Source: Nocardioides sp. SR21
GTDB lineage: Bacteria; Actinomycetota; Actinomycetes; Propionibacteriales; Nocardioidaceae
NCBI RefSeq assembly: GCF_022761125.1
Contig: NZ_JAKWJR010000008.1
Span: 62,001-126,000 of the forward strand
Reading direction: 5' to 3'
DNA length: 64,000 bases
Below are positions 7,836-16,039 of the stretch, piece after piece (the stretch's first letter is position 1; the number at the start of each line of letters is the position of its first letter). The position numbers and the translations under genes were made by a program. The notes under the pieces were generated by a model, which was given only the letters and a program-made list of their open reading frames with translations, did not search any database and was not told the DNA's origin.

Positions 7836-8305
7836 CGGCTGCCCCTCACGTTCTGGTCGGCGGCCAGCGCGGCGAGCGCGCGGGCGGTCCGGCTCTTGAC
7901 GGTGCCGGGTGGGAGGCCGAGCACGTCGGCGATGTCGCGCTCGGGGAGGTCGGCGTAGTAGCGGAGCACCAGCACCTCGCGGTGCTCCGGGCTCATCGCG
8001 GCCAGAGCTCGTCGGACAGCGAGCCCGGTGGCGAGGTCGGCGTCGTCGGCGGGACGCTCGGGCAGGGTGTCGGTCGGGAGCTCGCCGTTCCACCGGCGGG
8101 CGCGGGCGTCGTGGAGGACGTTCACCAGGACCCGGTAGACGTACGCCTCGGGCTGGCCAGCGCTCACCACGCGACGCCAGGACCGGAAGCAGCGCAGGAG
8201 CGTGATCTGCACGACGTCCTCGGCCTCAGCCTGCGGGCAGCCGAGCAGCACCGCGGTGCGTACCAGCGTCGGTCGCCGCGCGGCGACGTACTCGCTGAAC
8301 TCCAT
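7829..8305 (-). CDS. SigE-family ECF RNA polymerase sigma factor
   Basis: A 158-residue ECF sigma factor. Region 2 runs from EFSEYVAARRPTLVR through EAEDVVQITLLRCFRSW. Region 4 contains MSPEHREVLVLRYYADLPERD and the DNA-binding helix LGLPPGTVKSRTARALAAL. Length, the very short N-terminus and motif wording match the actinobacterial SigE family, also called ECF41-unrelated short sigma factors. The ATG at 8305 follows GGGAGG at good distance, and longer upstream extension in this frame is out-of-family Arg/Pro-rich sequence. It heads an operon with two PASTA membrane proteins and a lipoprotein. It may activate its own promoter in 8306-8360, which is inferred. Confidence 0.92.
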   Translation of the reverse strand: MEFSEYVAARRPTLVRTAVLLGCPQAEAEDVVQITLLRCFRSWRRVVSAGQPEAYVYRVLVNVLHDARARRWNGELPTDTLPERPADDADLATGLAVRRALAAMSPEHREVLVLRYYADLPERDIADVLGLPPGTVKSRTARALAALAADQNVRGSRC

Positions 8306-8368
8306 GGGTCCTCCCGGCTCTGTCCACCGTATGACCGGTGAGGGGTGCGGTTCGGTTCCCGGAAATGA

Positions 8369-8406
8369 CGATCGGGCCGTGCGCCCGGAGGCACACGACC
8401 CGATCG
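8369..8406. terminator. hairpin terminator after the Fe-S oxidoreductase gene
   Basis: CGATCGGG at 8369-8376 pairs with CCCGATCG at 8399-8406, with further inner pairing (GTGC/GCAC). It lies just downstream of the minus-strand stop at 8415. There is no clear T-run, as is common for actinobacterial terminators. Confidence 0.6.
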
Positions 8407-8414
8407 GTCGCGAC

Positions 8415-11400
8415 TCAGAGGTCGAAGAGCGAACCCGTCTCGTTGATGTCGACGTCGGTCTTCGGCTGGTGGGCCTCGCCGCTGGCCTTCGGCTTCGTCT
8501 TCTCCTCGGCCTTCGCCGGCTCGGGCTCCGGCTCGGGCTCCGGCTCTGCCGCCTTGGTGGGCGCGGGCGCCGCCGGCTCCGGTGCCGCGATGTCGAAGAG
8601 CGACCCACTCTCGGGGATCGTCGACGTCGGCTCGGGCGCTGCCTCGGCTGCGGGGGTCTCGACGGTCTCGGCCTGCGGGGCCTTGTCGGCCTTGGGGGCC
8701 TCGTCCTTCGGCTCCGGCGCCTTCTCGGGCTCGGGGGCCGCGATGTCGAACAGCGAACCGCTGGAGGGGATCTCCGCAGCCGGCTCGGCCTTGGGTGCCT
8801 CGGCCTTGGGTGCCTCGGCCTTGGGCGCCTCCGCCTTGGCGGCCGGTGCGGGGGTCTCGACAGGCTCGACCGCCGGGGTGGCCGCGGGCTCGGGAGCCGC
8901 GATGTCGAAGAGCGAGCCACCCGAGGGGACCTCGGCCGCGGGCTCCGCGGCCTTCGCCGGCTCGGCCTTCGGGGCCTCGGCCTTCGGAGCCTCCGGCTCG
9001 TCGGCGGCGATGTCGAACAGTGAGCCACCGCTCGGCGCGGCCGGCTTCTCGGCCGGCTTCTCGGCAGCCTTCTCGGCGGGCGCCGCCGGCTCGTCGTCGC
9101 CACCGAGGTCGAACAGCGAGCCACCCCCGGAGGCCTTGGCGGCGGGCGCCTCGGGCTCGGGGTCGGCCGGGGTGTCGAACAGGGAGCCGCCGCTGGCCGG
9201 GGTCTCGACAGGCTCGACCTCCGCCGGTGCAGCCTTCGCCTCGGCCTGGGTCTTCGCCTCGGCCGGAGCAGCGGCGGCGGCCTCGCCGCCGGAGCCCGGG
9301 AGGTACCGGGTGGCCTGCTCGCCCTTGACCGACGCGAGCAGCATCTGCGCCACGTCGAGGACCTCGACCTCCGGGCGGGCGTCACCGCTGGCCTGCTGGG
9401 CGGTGAGACCGTCGGAGAGCATCACGCGGCAGAACGGGCAGCCGACCGCGATCTGGTCCGCGCCGGTGCCGACGGCCTCGGCGGTGCGGTTCTCGTTGAT
9501 CCGCGAGCCGATCGTCTCCTCCATCCACATGCGGGCGCCGCCGGCGCCGCAGCAGAAGGACCGCTCGTTGGCGCGCTCCATCTCGACGTACTCGGCGCCC
9601 GGGAGCACCTGGAGCAGCTCGCGCGGCGGCGTGTAGACGCCGTTGTGGCGACCGATGTAGCAGGGGTCGTGGTAGGTGATCGAGCGCTTGTGGGCGCCGG
9701 CGCCCTCCTTGACCGGGGTCAGCTTGCCCTCGCGCACGAGCCGGTTCAGCAGCTGCGTGTGGTGCGTGACCTCGAGCTCGATCCCGAACTCCTTGTACTC
9801 GTTCTTGAGCGTGTTGAAGCAGTGCGCACAGGTCGAGACGACCTTCTTGACCTTGTACTCCTTGAAGGTCTCGATGTTCTGCTGCGCGAGGCCCTGGAAC
9901 ACGAACTCGTTGCCGGCCCGGCGCGCGGAGTCACCGGTGCAGGTCTCGCCGTTGCCGAGGACGCCGAAGCTCACGCCGGCGATGTCGAGCAGCTCGGCGA
10001 CCGCGCGGGTGGTCTTCTTGGCGCGGTCCTCGTACGCACCGGCGCAGCCGACCCAGAACAGCCACTCGACCTCGTCGAGCGACTCGATGTCGTCGCCGAC
10101 GACCTTGACGTCGAAGGGGAGGTCCTTGGCCCAGTCCATGCGCGCCGTCGGCGACATGTTCCACGGGTTGCCCTTGTTCTCCATGCCCTTGAAGAGCTGG
10201 TTGAGCTCGGCCGGGAAGTTCGACTCGACGAGGACCTGGTAGCGGCGCATGTCGACGATGTGGTCGACGTGCTCGATGTCGACCGGGCACTGGTTCACGC
10301 ACGCGCCACAGGTGACGCAGGACCACAGGACGTCGGGGTCGATGACCCCGGAGCCGTCCTCCGGCATGTAGAACCAGTCGTCGCCGGTGTCGCCGACCAT
10401 CGGGCGCTCGGCCTCGCGGGTGAGGGTGTCCGAGCCCTCCAGGAGCTTCGCGCGCTTCTCGTCCGTGTCGGCCAGCATCAGCGGGCCCTTGGCCATGGCG
10501 TGGTCGCGCATCGCCATGATCAGCAGCTTCGGCGACAGCGGCTTCTCGGTGTTCCAGGCGGGGCACTGGGACTGGCAGCGGCCGCACTCGGTGCAGGTCG
10601 AGAAGTCCAGCAGGCCCTTCCAGCTGTAGTCCTCGATCTTCCCCACGCCGAGCACGGTGTCCTCGTCGAGGTCGTCGACGTCGTCGAGCGTGATCGGCTT
10701 GCCCTGGCTGATGAGCGGCTTGACGGCGCCGAGCGCGACCGGCTGACGCTTGAACAGCACGTTGAGCGGCGCCAGGAAGATGTGCAGGTGCTTCGAGTGC
10801 ACGACGTCGATGAGGAAGACCAGCATCACGCCGATGTGCAGGATCAGGCCGAGGCCCTCGAGCACCTCGAGCGTGTCGTGCGACAGGCCGTCGAGCAGGT
10901 CGCCGATCCAGATCGAGACGAAGGCGCCGTTGTCGTACGGCAGGTTCCCGGTCGCGGCGGACGCGCCGCGGAACAGGAACATCGTCCAGAGGACGTTGAA
11001 GATCATGAACAGCACGAGCCAGGCGCCACCGGTGTGGGAGCCGTCGAACCGGGACTGGCGGCCGAGCTTCAGCGGCGACTGCTTCAGCCGGATCATCGCG
11101 AACGTGATGATGCCGAGCAGGCACATGACCGCGATGAAGTCCTGGAGGAACCCGAGGATCTCCCAGTGCCCGATGATCGGGATCGCCCAGCCCTCGGGGA
11201 ACGTGAAGAGCGAGCCGTACGCCTCGACGTACACGCTGCCCAGGATGATGAATGCCCACATGACGAAGGCGTGGGCGGCGCCGGGGATCGTCCACTTCAG
11301 CAGCTTGCGCTGGGCGAGGACCTCGACGATGAGCGTCGAGATGGCCTTGCCGATCCGGCCGGTCACGCCGACGACGCGGTCCGGCGCCGGCTGACCGGCG

Positions 11401-11492
11401 GTGATCACCCGGTACAGGTAGGCCACCCGTCGGGCCACGATCGGCAGGGCGATCACATTGATCAAGATCCCCACGATGAGCACTGCACTCAC
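8415..11492 (-). CDS. membrane Fe-S oxidoreductase, heterodisulfide-reductase-like, with repeat tail
   Basis: A 1025-residue protein. The N-terminal third has about six membrane helices (NarI/HdrE-like quinone or heme domain). Two 4Fe-4S motifs follow near residues 298 (CTECGRCQSQCP) and 389 (CVTCGACVNQCP). Two CCG domains follow (GCAGAYED near 480, CYIGRHNG near 611, and SFCCGAGGARMWMEE near 646). It is probably an electron-transfer oxidoreductase at the membrane, partner unknown. The GTG at 11492 is chosen because GGGAG lies seven bases upstream and the hydrophobic N-terminus begins there. Residues about 734-1025 are an Ala/Glu/Pro-rich tail with seven copies of GSLFD[ITL], the last at the extreme C-terminus (ETGSLFDL). 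The tail also contains VEPVETP segments encoded by copies of a dispersed DNA repeat. Confidence 0.9.
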   Translation of the reverse strand: MSAVLIVGILINVIALPIVARRVAYLYRVITAGQPAPDRVVGVTGRIGKAISTLIVEVLAQRKLLKWTIPGAAHAFVMWAFIILGSVYVEAYGSLFTFPEGWAIPIIGHWEILGFLQDFIAVMCLLGIITFAMIRLKQSPLKLGRQSRFDGSHTGGAWLVLFMIFNVLWTMFLFRGASAATGNLPYDNGAFVSIWIGDLLDGLSHDTLEVLEGLGLILHIGVMLVFLIDVVHSKHLHIFLAPLNVLFKRQPVALGAVKPLISQGKPITLDDVDDLDEDTVLGVGKIEDYSWKGLLDFSTCTECGRCQSQCPAWNTEKPLSPKLLIMAMRDHAMAKGPLMLADTDEKRAKLLEGSDTLTREAERPMVGDTGDDWFYMPEDGSGVIDPDVLWSCVTCGACVNQCPVDIEHVDHIVDMRRYQVLVESNFPAELNQLFKGMENKGNPWNMSPTARMDWAKDLPFDVKVVGDDIESLDEVEWLFWVGCAGAYEDRAKKTTRAVAELLDIAGVSFGVLGNGETCTGDSARRAGNEFVFQGLAQQNIETFKEYKVKKVVSTCAHCFNTLKNEYKEFGIELEVTHHTQLLNRLVREGKLTPVKEGAGAHKRSITYHDPCYIGRHNGVYTPPRELLQVLPGAEYVEMERANERSFCCGAGGARMWMEETIGSRINENRTAEAVGTGADQIAVGCPFCRVMLSDGLTAQQASGDARPEVEVLDVAQMLLASVKGEQATRYLPGSGGEAAAAAPAEAKTQAEAKAAPAEVEPVETPASGGSLFDTPADPEPEAPAAKASGGGSLFDLGGDDEPAAPAEKAAEKPAEKPAAPSGGSLFDIAADEPEAPKAEAPKAEPAKAAEPAAEVPSGGSLFDIAAPEPAATPAVEPVETPAPAAKAEAPKAEAPKAEAPKAEPAAEIPSSGSLFDIAAPEPEKAPEPKDEAPKADKAPQAETVETPAAEAAPEPTSTIPESGSLFDIAAPEPAAPAPTKAAEPEPEPEPEPAKAEEKTKPKASGEAHQPKTDVDINETGSLFDL
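8851..8876. repeat. dispersed repeat copy inside coding sequence
   Basis: GGGGTCTCGACAGGCTCGAC followed by CGCCGG. It differs at one or two bases from the intergenic copies at 23250-23275 and 47958-47983. Read on the minus strand it encodes VEPVETPA in the Fe-S oxidoreductase tail. Confidence 0.6.
9198..9227. repeat. second dispersed repeat copy inside coding sequence
   Basis: Again GGGGTCTCGACAGGCTCGAC, here followed by CTCCGCCGG, encoding VEPVETPAS on the minus strand. A partial variant (GGTCTCGACGGTCTCGG) lies near 8656. Confidence 0.55.
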
Positions 11493-11584
11493 TGGTAACT
11501 CCCTGTTCGGCTGCTGGACGGCGCGGCTACGAAGCCTATTGCCCGGCGGCAGGCGCGTCAGTCCTCGGAGACGTGAGAAGGATC

Positions 11585-14005
11585 CTACCCGCTGGTAACT
11601 TCTGCGGCCTTCCCGGCCCGGGAGAACCGCACCGTGACCATGACCTTCGGCTTCGACGCCGAGCGGGCGCAGAACCGGTACGTCGAGCCGAGCCGCTCGT
11701 AGGGCTGTCCGACGGCCCGCATCACCGCGCGCGTGGTCAGGCCGGGCCGCACGAGCGACGTCACGGCGCGGATGCTCCGGCGGAGCTCCGGGTTGCGGCA
11801 CGAGTCCGGGGCGATGCCCTCGGCGCGCTCCCACATCTGGAGGTACGCCTCGGCGCCCCGGGCCATGTCGTCCTGGATCTTCGCGCCGTCGCCGGACCTC
11901 TGGGAGTCCGCGACCTTGCCGAGGTCCTCGATCCAGTCGGGGTAGAGGCCGTACTGCGCGACGCCGTCGACGTTGATGTCATAGACCCGCTCGCCGGCGT
12001 GCTGCTGCTCGACGGTCACGCCGGCGAGGCCCTCGAAGGGGTAGGTGACCGGGTTCGGGACGTCGGCGCCGCGCGGGTCGCCCTGCGCGCCGAGACCGTT
12101 CATGTCGGCGCCGTAGCCGAGGCCCCAGTAGTAGCGCGGGTCCGCCCAGCCGACGTGGGTGCGCCACTTCTCGACGAAGCCGGTGGAGTCGCCGGCGTAC
12201 GGCGCGATGAAGCCGCCCTGCTCGTAGATCCGCGGGTACGCGTCCGGGGTCGACCACGAGTGGCTCGAGAGCACGCCGTGGTAGCCGAGCTCGTCGATGG
12301 TGTCGAGCGCCGCGACGCGCGCCTTCACGCTCATGTGGTCGGGGTCGAAGAGCATGTGCTCCTCGGCCATCCGCCTGATCGTGTACTCACCGAGCGTGGT
12401 GAGCCCGCGGCTGTTGCAGTGGTCGGGACGCGGATAGAGCGGCAGCGCGGGCAGGCCGCCGGGGCCGAACAGCCCGGCGATGGCGCCGAACAGTGCGTCC
12501 TGCTGCTCCGGCACGATGTCCGGCAGGCCGGTCTGGTTGTGGTCGTGCGCCCCCGGGTGCTCGGGCTCGCAGTGCTCCATGTCCCAGAACGAGCCGGTCT
12601 CCAGGAAGTTCGCGGTGTTGACCAGCACGCCCACGGCGCCGTTGTCGCCGGCGATCCCGGACAGCGCGTTGTCGAACTTGTTGACCAGCTCCATCTGGCG
12701 CACGCCGAGCTTCTTCACCTCGGCGAGCTGGGCGTCGATGTCGTCGATGTCGCAGGCAGGTACGTCGCCGCCGGGCAGCGCCTTGAACGTGCAGCCGAAC
12801 GGCACGCTGGTCTCGATGCCCATCACCACGGCCATCTTCCCGGCGTTGATCACCGTGCGCGCCTGCCAGGGCGACGTCACGATCCGGTAGAAGCCGCGGC
12901 CCGGGCCGCCGAACTGCGCGTCGATGTAGTCCTGCATGTCGTACATGTCCTGCGCCTGCAGGCGGATGGAGTCCATGTCGTCGCAGGAGTTGTGCTTGAT
13001 CGGGTAGAGCTGGCAGAGCTGGTTGTTCTCGACCAGCAGGTTCACGAAGATCCGCTGCCCGCCGCGCCACGATCGCTCGAGCCAGCGGTAGTAGGTGCCC
13101 TCGTGCGTCAGCGACTCGGGCGCCGGCCAGTCCTTGAACGTCGGCCAGCCGACCGGGTCGTGGTGCGGCTCCCCGGACAGCGCCGACTCGAGGACGCCGC
13201 CGTACCCGCCGGTGGCGGTGTGGTCGAGGCAGTCGACCAGCGCGTACGGCGCGCCGTACTGGTCCCACGGCTTGCCGCAGTGCGCGTCGCCGCCGAGGAA
13301 CTCGAACGCCATGCCGTGGGTGTGCGCGTCGACGTACCCGCGCACCTCCTGGTACGCCGTCACGCCCGCGTGCGGGTCGCCCGAGACGTCGATCTGCGAC
13401 TCGGGGTACGCCGCGCACCCGCCGGTCCGCGTCAGGGTGAACGACTGCTCGCCGTCGATCTCCAGGGCGCCGCCCTCGTTGGTGAACGCGAACCGCGAGC
13501 CCTTCCTGGTCGCGGTCCACACCGTCGCGGCGCTCGGGGCACCCGCACGCTCGCCGCCAGCGGTGACGAACCGCCGGTCGGCGTCGTAGAGCAGGTAGTC
13601 GCCGAGGTCGGTCGGCTTGAAGTAGACCGGGTCGCCGGCGAGGTCGTAGCAGCCGTTGGCCATCGCGTAGCGGTCCTGCGGGTGGAGCGCGCGCGGACGC
13701 ATCACGGGTGCCGTGGTCAGCGGCGGGTCGGGAAGGCTGCGCTCGCGGGCGACGTACGACGCGCTCGCGGCCCGCTCGGCCGCGGTCGTCGGGTCCTGGG
13801 TCTCCTTGCCGAGCTCGCCGGCGCGGGAGATCGCGTTCTTGTCGTGCTGCATCGCCTGGCCGGCGTTCTGGGCGGCGGTGTACCGCTCGCCGAGGCCTCC
13901 CGGGCGCAGCCCGGCTGCACCCCCCAGCGTCAGGGCGGTGGCGACCACGGTCACCCCGGCGGCGATGGCCCAGCCGAGGCGGCGGGCGGAGCTCTTCTCG
14001 ATCAC
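11585..14005 (-). CDS. exported M19-like dipeptidase-family metal hydrolase
   Basis: An approximately 806-residue exported protein. A membrane anchor or signal segment (RRLGWAIAAGVTVVATALTLGG) follows the start. Metal-site features resemble membrane dipeptidase (M19) and amidohydrolases: VDAHTHG (HxH), the bridging Glu in VVMGIETSVPFGC, and the late His pairs FDPDHMS and SSHSWS. It is much longer than classical renal dipeptidase (about 400 residues), with extra N-terminal domain and large insertions. GTG at 14005 is preferred because GGAAA lies just upstream and the hydrophobic stretch begins 10 residues later; an in-frame ATG at 14089 would add 28 unlikely residues. It is divergent from a SurE-like gene, with a 16-bp palindrome between them. 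Substrate is unknown. Confidence 0.75.
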   Translation of the reverse strand: MIEKSSARRLGWAIAAGVTVVATALTLGGAAGLRPGGLGERYTAAQNAGQAMQHDKNAISRAGELGKETQDPTTAAERAASASYVARERSLPDPPLTTAPVMRPRALHPQDRYAMANGCYDLAGDPVYFKPTDLGDYLLYDADRRFVTAGGERAGAPSAATVWTATRKGSRFAFTNEGGALEIDGEQSFTLTRTGGCAAYPESQIDVSGDPHAGVTAYQEVRGYVDAHTHGMAFEFLGGDAHCGKPWDQYGAPYALVDCLDHTATGGYGGVLESALSGEPHHDPVGWPTFKDWPAPESLTHEGTYYRWLERSWRGGQRIFVNLLVENNQLCQLYPIKHNSCDDMDSIRLQAQDMYDMQDYIDAQFGGPGRGFYRIVTSPWQARTVINAGKMAVVMGIETSVPFGCTFKALPGGDVPACDIDDIDAQLAEVKKLGVRQMELVNKFDNALSGIAGDNGAVGVLVNTANFLETGSFWDMEHCEPEHPGAHDHNQTGLPDIVPEQQDALFGAIAGLFGPGGLPALPLYPRPDHCNSRGLTTLGEYTIRRMAEEHMLFDPDHMSVKARVAALDTIDELGYHGVLSSHSWSTPDAYPRIYEQGGFIAPYAGDSTGFVEKWRTHVGWADPRYYWGLGYGADMNGLGAQGDPRGADVPNPVTYPFEGLAGVTVEQQHAGERVYDINVDGVAQYGLYPDWIEDLGKVADSQRSGDGAKIQDDMARGAEAYLQMWERAEGIAPDSCRNPELRRSIRAVTSLVRPGLTTRAVMRAVGQPYERLGSTYRFCARSASKPKVMVTVRFSRAGKAAEVTSG

Positions 14006-14042
14006 GGGTTTCCAACGACACGCCGCGACGGAAGTCACCGAA

Positions 14043-14058
14043 ACTGGAACACGTTCCA
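14043..14058. promoter_or_regulatory. KstR-like palindrome in a divergent promoter
   Basis: CTGGAAC-AC-GTTCCAG has perfect 7-bp arms. Its core TGGAACACGTTCCA fits the TetR-family KstR pattern TNNAACNNGTTNNA. It lies between the M19-like (minus) and SurE-like (plus) genes. A related site is at 48758-48771. The cognate regulator is not in the window as far as can be told. Confidence 0.5.
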
Positions 14059-14109
14059 GAAATCTGATCCAGACTGCGAGCACCATCACCGAATCACGGA
14101 GGTCTCGCA

Positions 14110-15141
14110 GTGCCCCGTCGCTCCCGCCTCGTCGCGGTGGCCATCGCCGCCGTCGCCGCTCTCGTCGCCACCCTGCTGGTCAGCACCGCTGGCTCCAGCT
14201 CGGCCAAGCCGCCCGCCAACGTCGCGGGCCTCAAGATCATGCTGACCAACGACGACTCGGTGCAGGGGGTGAAGGCCGACGGCTCCGACGGCGCGGGCCT
14301 CTACGAGCTGCGCAAGGCGCTCTGCGCCGCCGGCGCCGACGTGATCGTCGTCGGTCCGTGGGGCCAGCAGAGCGGTCAGGGCGGCCGGATCACCACCGAC
14401 CGGGCCACCGGCCTGACGGTGTCCCCGGTGACCCCGCCGGAGGCGTACGCCGGTGACTGCGCCGAGGCCGCGTCCGGTGGCCACGTGTACGGCGTCTGCA
14501 ACAGCAACACCGCCTGCGAGGCGGGCTCGCCGAGCGCGTCGCCCGCGGACACCGTGCGGATCGGCACCCAGAACTTCCTGCCCGCGACCTTCTGGCCCGA
14601 GGGCCCGGACCTCGTGCTCGCCGGCATCAACTGGGGCCAGAACGTCGGCACGGTCGTCTCCCACAGCGGTACGACGAACGCCGCGGTCACCGCGCACGAG
14701 CTCGGCTACCCGGCGATCGCGCTGAGCGAGGAGTTCGACCTCATCCCCTGCGCGGTCCAGGGCGTCAACTGCCCGACGTACGCCCCGGGCGCGGCCTTCA
14801 CCGTGAAGCTGATCGGCAAGCTGCGGGCCGCGAGCCTGCTGAAGCCGGCCACGCTGCTCAACGTGAACTTCCCGTTCATCGGTGCCGGCGAGAAGCTCGG
14901 CAAGGCCTCGCTCAACGTCCTGGGCAACGGCGACATGGTCGAGATCGCGTGGGCCGGCGCCGCGACCGAGGCCGGTGGCACCTACAAGCTCGGCTACCCG
15001 GCCGACCGGAAGTCGACGAACAAGAACGCCGACACCGAGGCGCTCCGGGCGAACAAGATCTCGATCGTCCCGATGGACGGCGACTGGAGCATCAAGTCGC
15101 CCTCCAAGCAGCTGACCGCCCTGGTCAAGGCGCTGGGCTGA
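14110..15141 (+). CDS. exported SurE-like 5'/3'-nucleotidase
   Basis: A 343-residue protein with a signal peptide or anchor (RLVAVAIAAVAALVATLLVSTAG) followed by a SurE domain. Signatures are LKIMLTNDDSVQG (metal-binding Asp-Asp), VVGPWGQQSGQGG, GPDLVLAGINWGQNVG, and SGTTNAAVTAHELGYPAIALS. SurE normally is a cytosolic nucleotidase/exopolyphosphatase; this version is exported, implying extracellular phosphate or nucleotide scavenging. GTG at 14110 has GGAGG eight bases upstream. The 3' end overlaps the convergent EamA gene by 17 bases. The divergent partner is an exported metal hydrolase, and both may share control through the palindrome at 14043. Confidence 0.88.
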   Translation: MPRRSRLVAVAIAAVAALVATLLVSTAGSSSAKPPANVAGLKIMLTNDDSVQGVKADGSDGAGLYELRKALCAAGADVIVVGPWGQQSGQGGRITTDRATGLTVSPVTPPEAYAGDCAEAASGGHVYGVCNSNTACEAGSPSASPADTVRIGTQNFLPATFWPEGPDLVLAGINWGQNVGTVVSHSGTTNAAVTAHELGYPAIALSEEFDLIPCAVQGVNCPTYAPGAAFTVKLIGKLRAASLLKPATLLNVNFPFIGAGEKLGKASLNVLGNGDMVEIAWAGAATEAGGTYKLGYPADRKSTNKNADTEALRANKISIVPMDGDWSIKSPSKQLTALVKALG

Positions 15142-16039
15142 CGTCCAACGTGGTGGCCGGCTTCCTCCCGAGGCCGGCCACCGCGGCCAGGATCAGCGCG
15201 CCGCCGAGCAGCCCGGCGAGCCCGAGCCGCTCGTCGAGCAGCACGGCCGCCAGCACGGCGGCGGTCAGCGGCTCGAGCAGGGTCGCGATCGCCGCGGAGC
15301 TCCCGGGCGCCGTCCGCAGCCCGGCGTAGAACAGCAGGTAGGCGAGCCCCATCGTGAGCACGCCCAGGTAGACCAGCGTCAGGCCGACTGTCGGGTCACC
15401 GAGCGCGTCGGTCCCGACGCCGGTGACGAGCGCCAGCGGCGCCAGCGCGATCGCGCCGACCGTGGTGCTCGCGGTCGCCAGGCTCAGCGGCGGCGTCTCC
15501 TGCGCGAGGCTGTGGCCGACGATCGTCGTGAGGGCGTACGCCGTGCCCGAGCCGACCGAGGCGAGCACGCCGAGCATCGGGTGCGGACCGCCGGCCGACC
15601 CGGCCGAGACGCTCACCAGGACCAGCCCGACCAGGGCGGCCGCGAGCACCAGCAGGTCGACCGATCCGGGGGCGCGGCGCCGCCGTACGCTCTCGACGAC
15701 TGTCACGATCACCGGCGCGAGGCCGAGGCTCACCACGGTCGAGACGGTCACGCCGACCGCGACCACGGCCGCGAAGTACAGCGCCTGGTACGTCGCCGTC
15801 GCGACGCCGACGAACGCCACCCGCCACGGGTGCCGGCGGGCCAGCGACCGCAGCTCGCCGAGCTGGCGCACGGCAGCGACGGCGACGAGCAGGAACAGCG
15901 CGCCGATCAGCATCCGCCACGCGCTGATCGTCACGACCGACAGGGGCTCGACGTCGCGGATGACGTGCACCGCGAGCCCACCGGTGCCCCAGAGGACACC
16001 GGCCAGGCAGATCTGGGCCAGGCCGACGCGAGGGCTCAC
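15125..16039 (-). CDS. EamA/DMT family transporter
   Basis: A 304-residue membrane protein with ten hydrophobic segments arranged as two EamA repeats (first repeat from VGLAQICLAGVLWGTGGLAV, second from GVLASVGSGTAYALTTIVGH). This is the drug/metabolite exporter fold. Substrate is unknown; family members export amino acids and metabolites. GTG at 16039 overlaps the IclR stop by 4 bases (GTGA), so translation is coupled to the regulator gene and regulation by it is likely. Longer upstream reading in this frame is the shadow of the IclR gene. Confidence 0.88.
   Translation of the reverse strand: MSPRVGLAQICLAGVLWGTGGLAVHVIRDVEPLSVVTISAWRMLIGALFLLVAVAAVRQLGELRSLARRHPWRVAFVGVATATYQALYFAAVVAVGVTVSTVVSLGLAPVIVTVVESVRRRRAPGSVDLLVLAAALVGLVLVSVSAGSAGGPHPMLGVLASVGSGTAYALTTIVGHSLAQETPPLSLATASTTVGAIALAPLALVTGVGTDALGDPTVGLTLVYLGVLTMGLAYLLFYAGLRTAPGSSAAIATLLEPLTAAVLAAVLLDERLGLAGLLGGALILAAVAGLGRKPATTLDVSPAP

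Noticed and set aside
8415..9300. GC-rich periodic sequence considered as a minisatellite
   Set aside because: It lies in one intact reading frame contiguous with the Fe-S domains and ends at a normal stop, so it is a protein tail repeat.
11573..14245. Plus-strand 890-codon open frame over the M19-like gene
   Set aside because: Low-complexity Val/Arg/Gly composition and antisense to a protein with signal anchor and metal-site motifs.
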